DNA from: Methanobacteriota archaeon
GTDB taxonomy: Archaea; Altiarchaeota; Altiarchaeia; IMC4; QMZM01
Direction of reading: 5' to 3'
NCBI GenBank assembly: GCA_903930485.1
Contig: CAIYYO010000160.1
Span: 1 to 5,479 of the forward strand
Length of the DNA stretch: 5,479 bases
The translations under genes were made by a program, and so were the position numbers. Shown piece after piece: positions 5,295-5,479 of this stretch; within the stretch, counting starts at the first letter, position 1, and each line of letters opens with the position of its first letter. The notes under the pieces are model-generated. The model saw only the letters and a program-made list of their open reading frames with translations, searched no databases and was not told where the DNA came from.

Positions 5295-5479
5295 GGAAGG
5301 AGATCGACGAAACCGACAAAAAGATCGTCGCATTGATCGAGAAGCGCGTCGAGATAGCGAGAAAGATAGGCTCCTTGAAAAGGGAAAACGGCATTCCGGT
5401 TTCAGACGCGGCGAGAGAGAAGGAAGTCTTAGACAACGTCTCCAAATCTGCGGTCCGGGACAAAGGCTTCGTGAAAAGC
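5270..5479 (+). CDS. aroQ: AroQ-class chorismate mutase, 3'-truncated by the window edge
   Basis: Converts chorismate to prephenate at the branch to phenylalanine and tyrosine, in the cytoplasm. The 70 visible residues form the long first helix and the start of the second of the all-helical AroQ fold. Active-site residues line up by eye with the E. coli mutase domain: Arg9 (LRKEID), Arg26 (IEKRVE), Lys37 (GSLKRE), Asp46, Arg49 and Glu50 (SDAAREKE). The final catalytic Gln/Glu lies beyond the window, so I cannot tell whether this is a free-standing mutase of about 90-100 aa or the N-terminus of a fusion with prephenate dehydratase or dehydrogenase. ATG 5270 is the only upstream-most start in this frame; no other start codon occurs just before it. 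It begins inside the herA coding region, 25 nt before the end of its stop codon, which suggests cotranscription and translational coupling. GGGAG at 5264-5268 is too close to act as a good ribosome-binding site. Confidence 0.93.
   Translation, partial: MDQELEKLRKEIDETDKKIVALIEKRVEIARKIGSLKRENGIPVSDAAREKEVLDNVSKSAVRDKGFVKS

Noticed and set aside
1..5479. CRISPR array, tRNA, rRNA, insertion sequence or integration site
   Set aside because: I saw no short regularly spaced repeats, cloverleaf-like segments, transposase-like proteins or terminal inverted repeats. Nearly all bases are in accepted genes.

Overview
The window looks archaeal. It carries an archaeal-type NMN adenylyltransferase (NadM) and a HerA-family DNA translocase. 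Intergenic gaps hold TATA-like boxes, and two gene products end in a pilin-like ectodomain preceded by an 'LWQLGVF' segment of a kind I associate with archaeal surface proteins. A euryarchaeal or DPANN-type lineage fits (Micrarchaeota or Diapherotrites-like is my guess), but nothing here fixes the phylum. Coding density is very high: gaps are 15 to 55 nt, several genes overlap, and no gene-free stretch exceeds 300 bases. I found no rRNA, tRNA, CRISPR array, insertion sequence or attachment site.

Left part (1-998): a 5'-truncated polytopic membrane protein on the plus strand converges with, and overlaps by 17 nt, a small unrecognised membrane protein on the minus strand.

Middle (1014-3156): two adjacent minus-strand paralogues share a four-helix membrane domain followed by an exported-looking beta-rich domain. 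The promoter-proximal copy (2299-3156) has one such domain and the other (1014-2252) has two in tandem. Each domain has its own conserved cysteine pair. With the downstream 153-aa membrane protein they form a probable minus-strand membrane or surface cluster. This is the most novel part of the window.

Right part (3212-5479): nadM (minus strand) and herA (plus strand) diverge from a 55-bp intergenic region whose AT-rich core lies at TATA-box distance from both start codons. herA overlaps the start of an AroQ-class chorismate mutase gene by 25 nt; that gene runs off the end of the window. NadM makes NAD+ (or its deamido form), HerA is a DNA-processing motor, and AroQ feeds Phe/Tyr synthesis. 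They look like housekeeping genes packed together, not one pathway. HerA's usual partners NurA, Mre11 and Rad50 are not in view.
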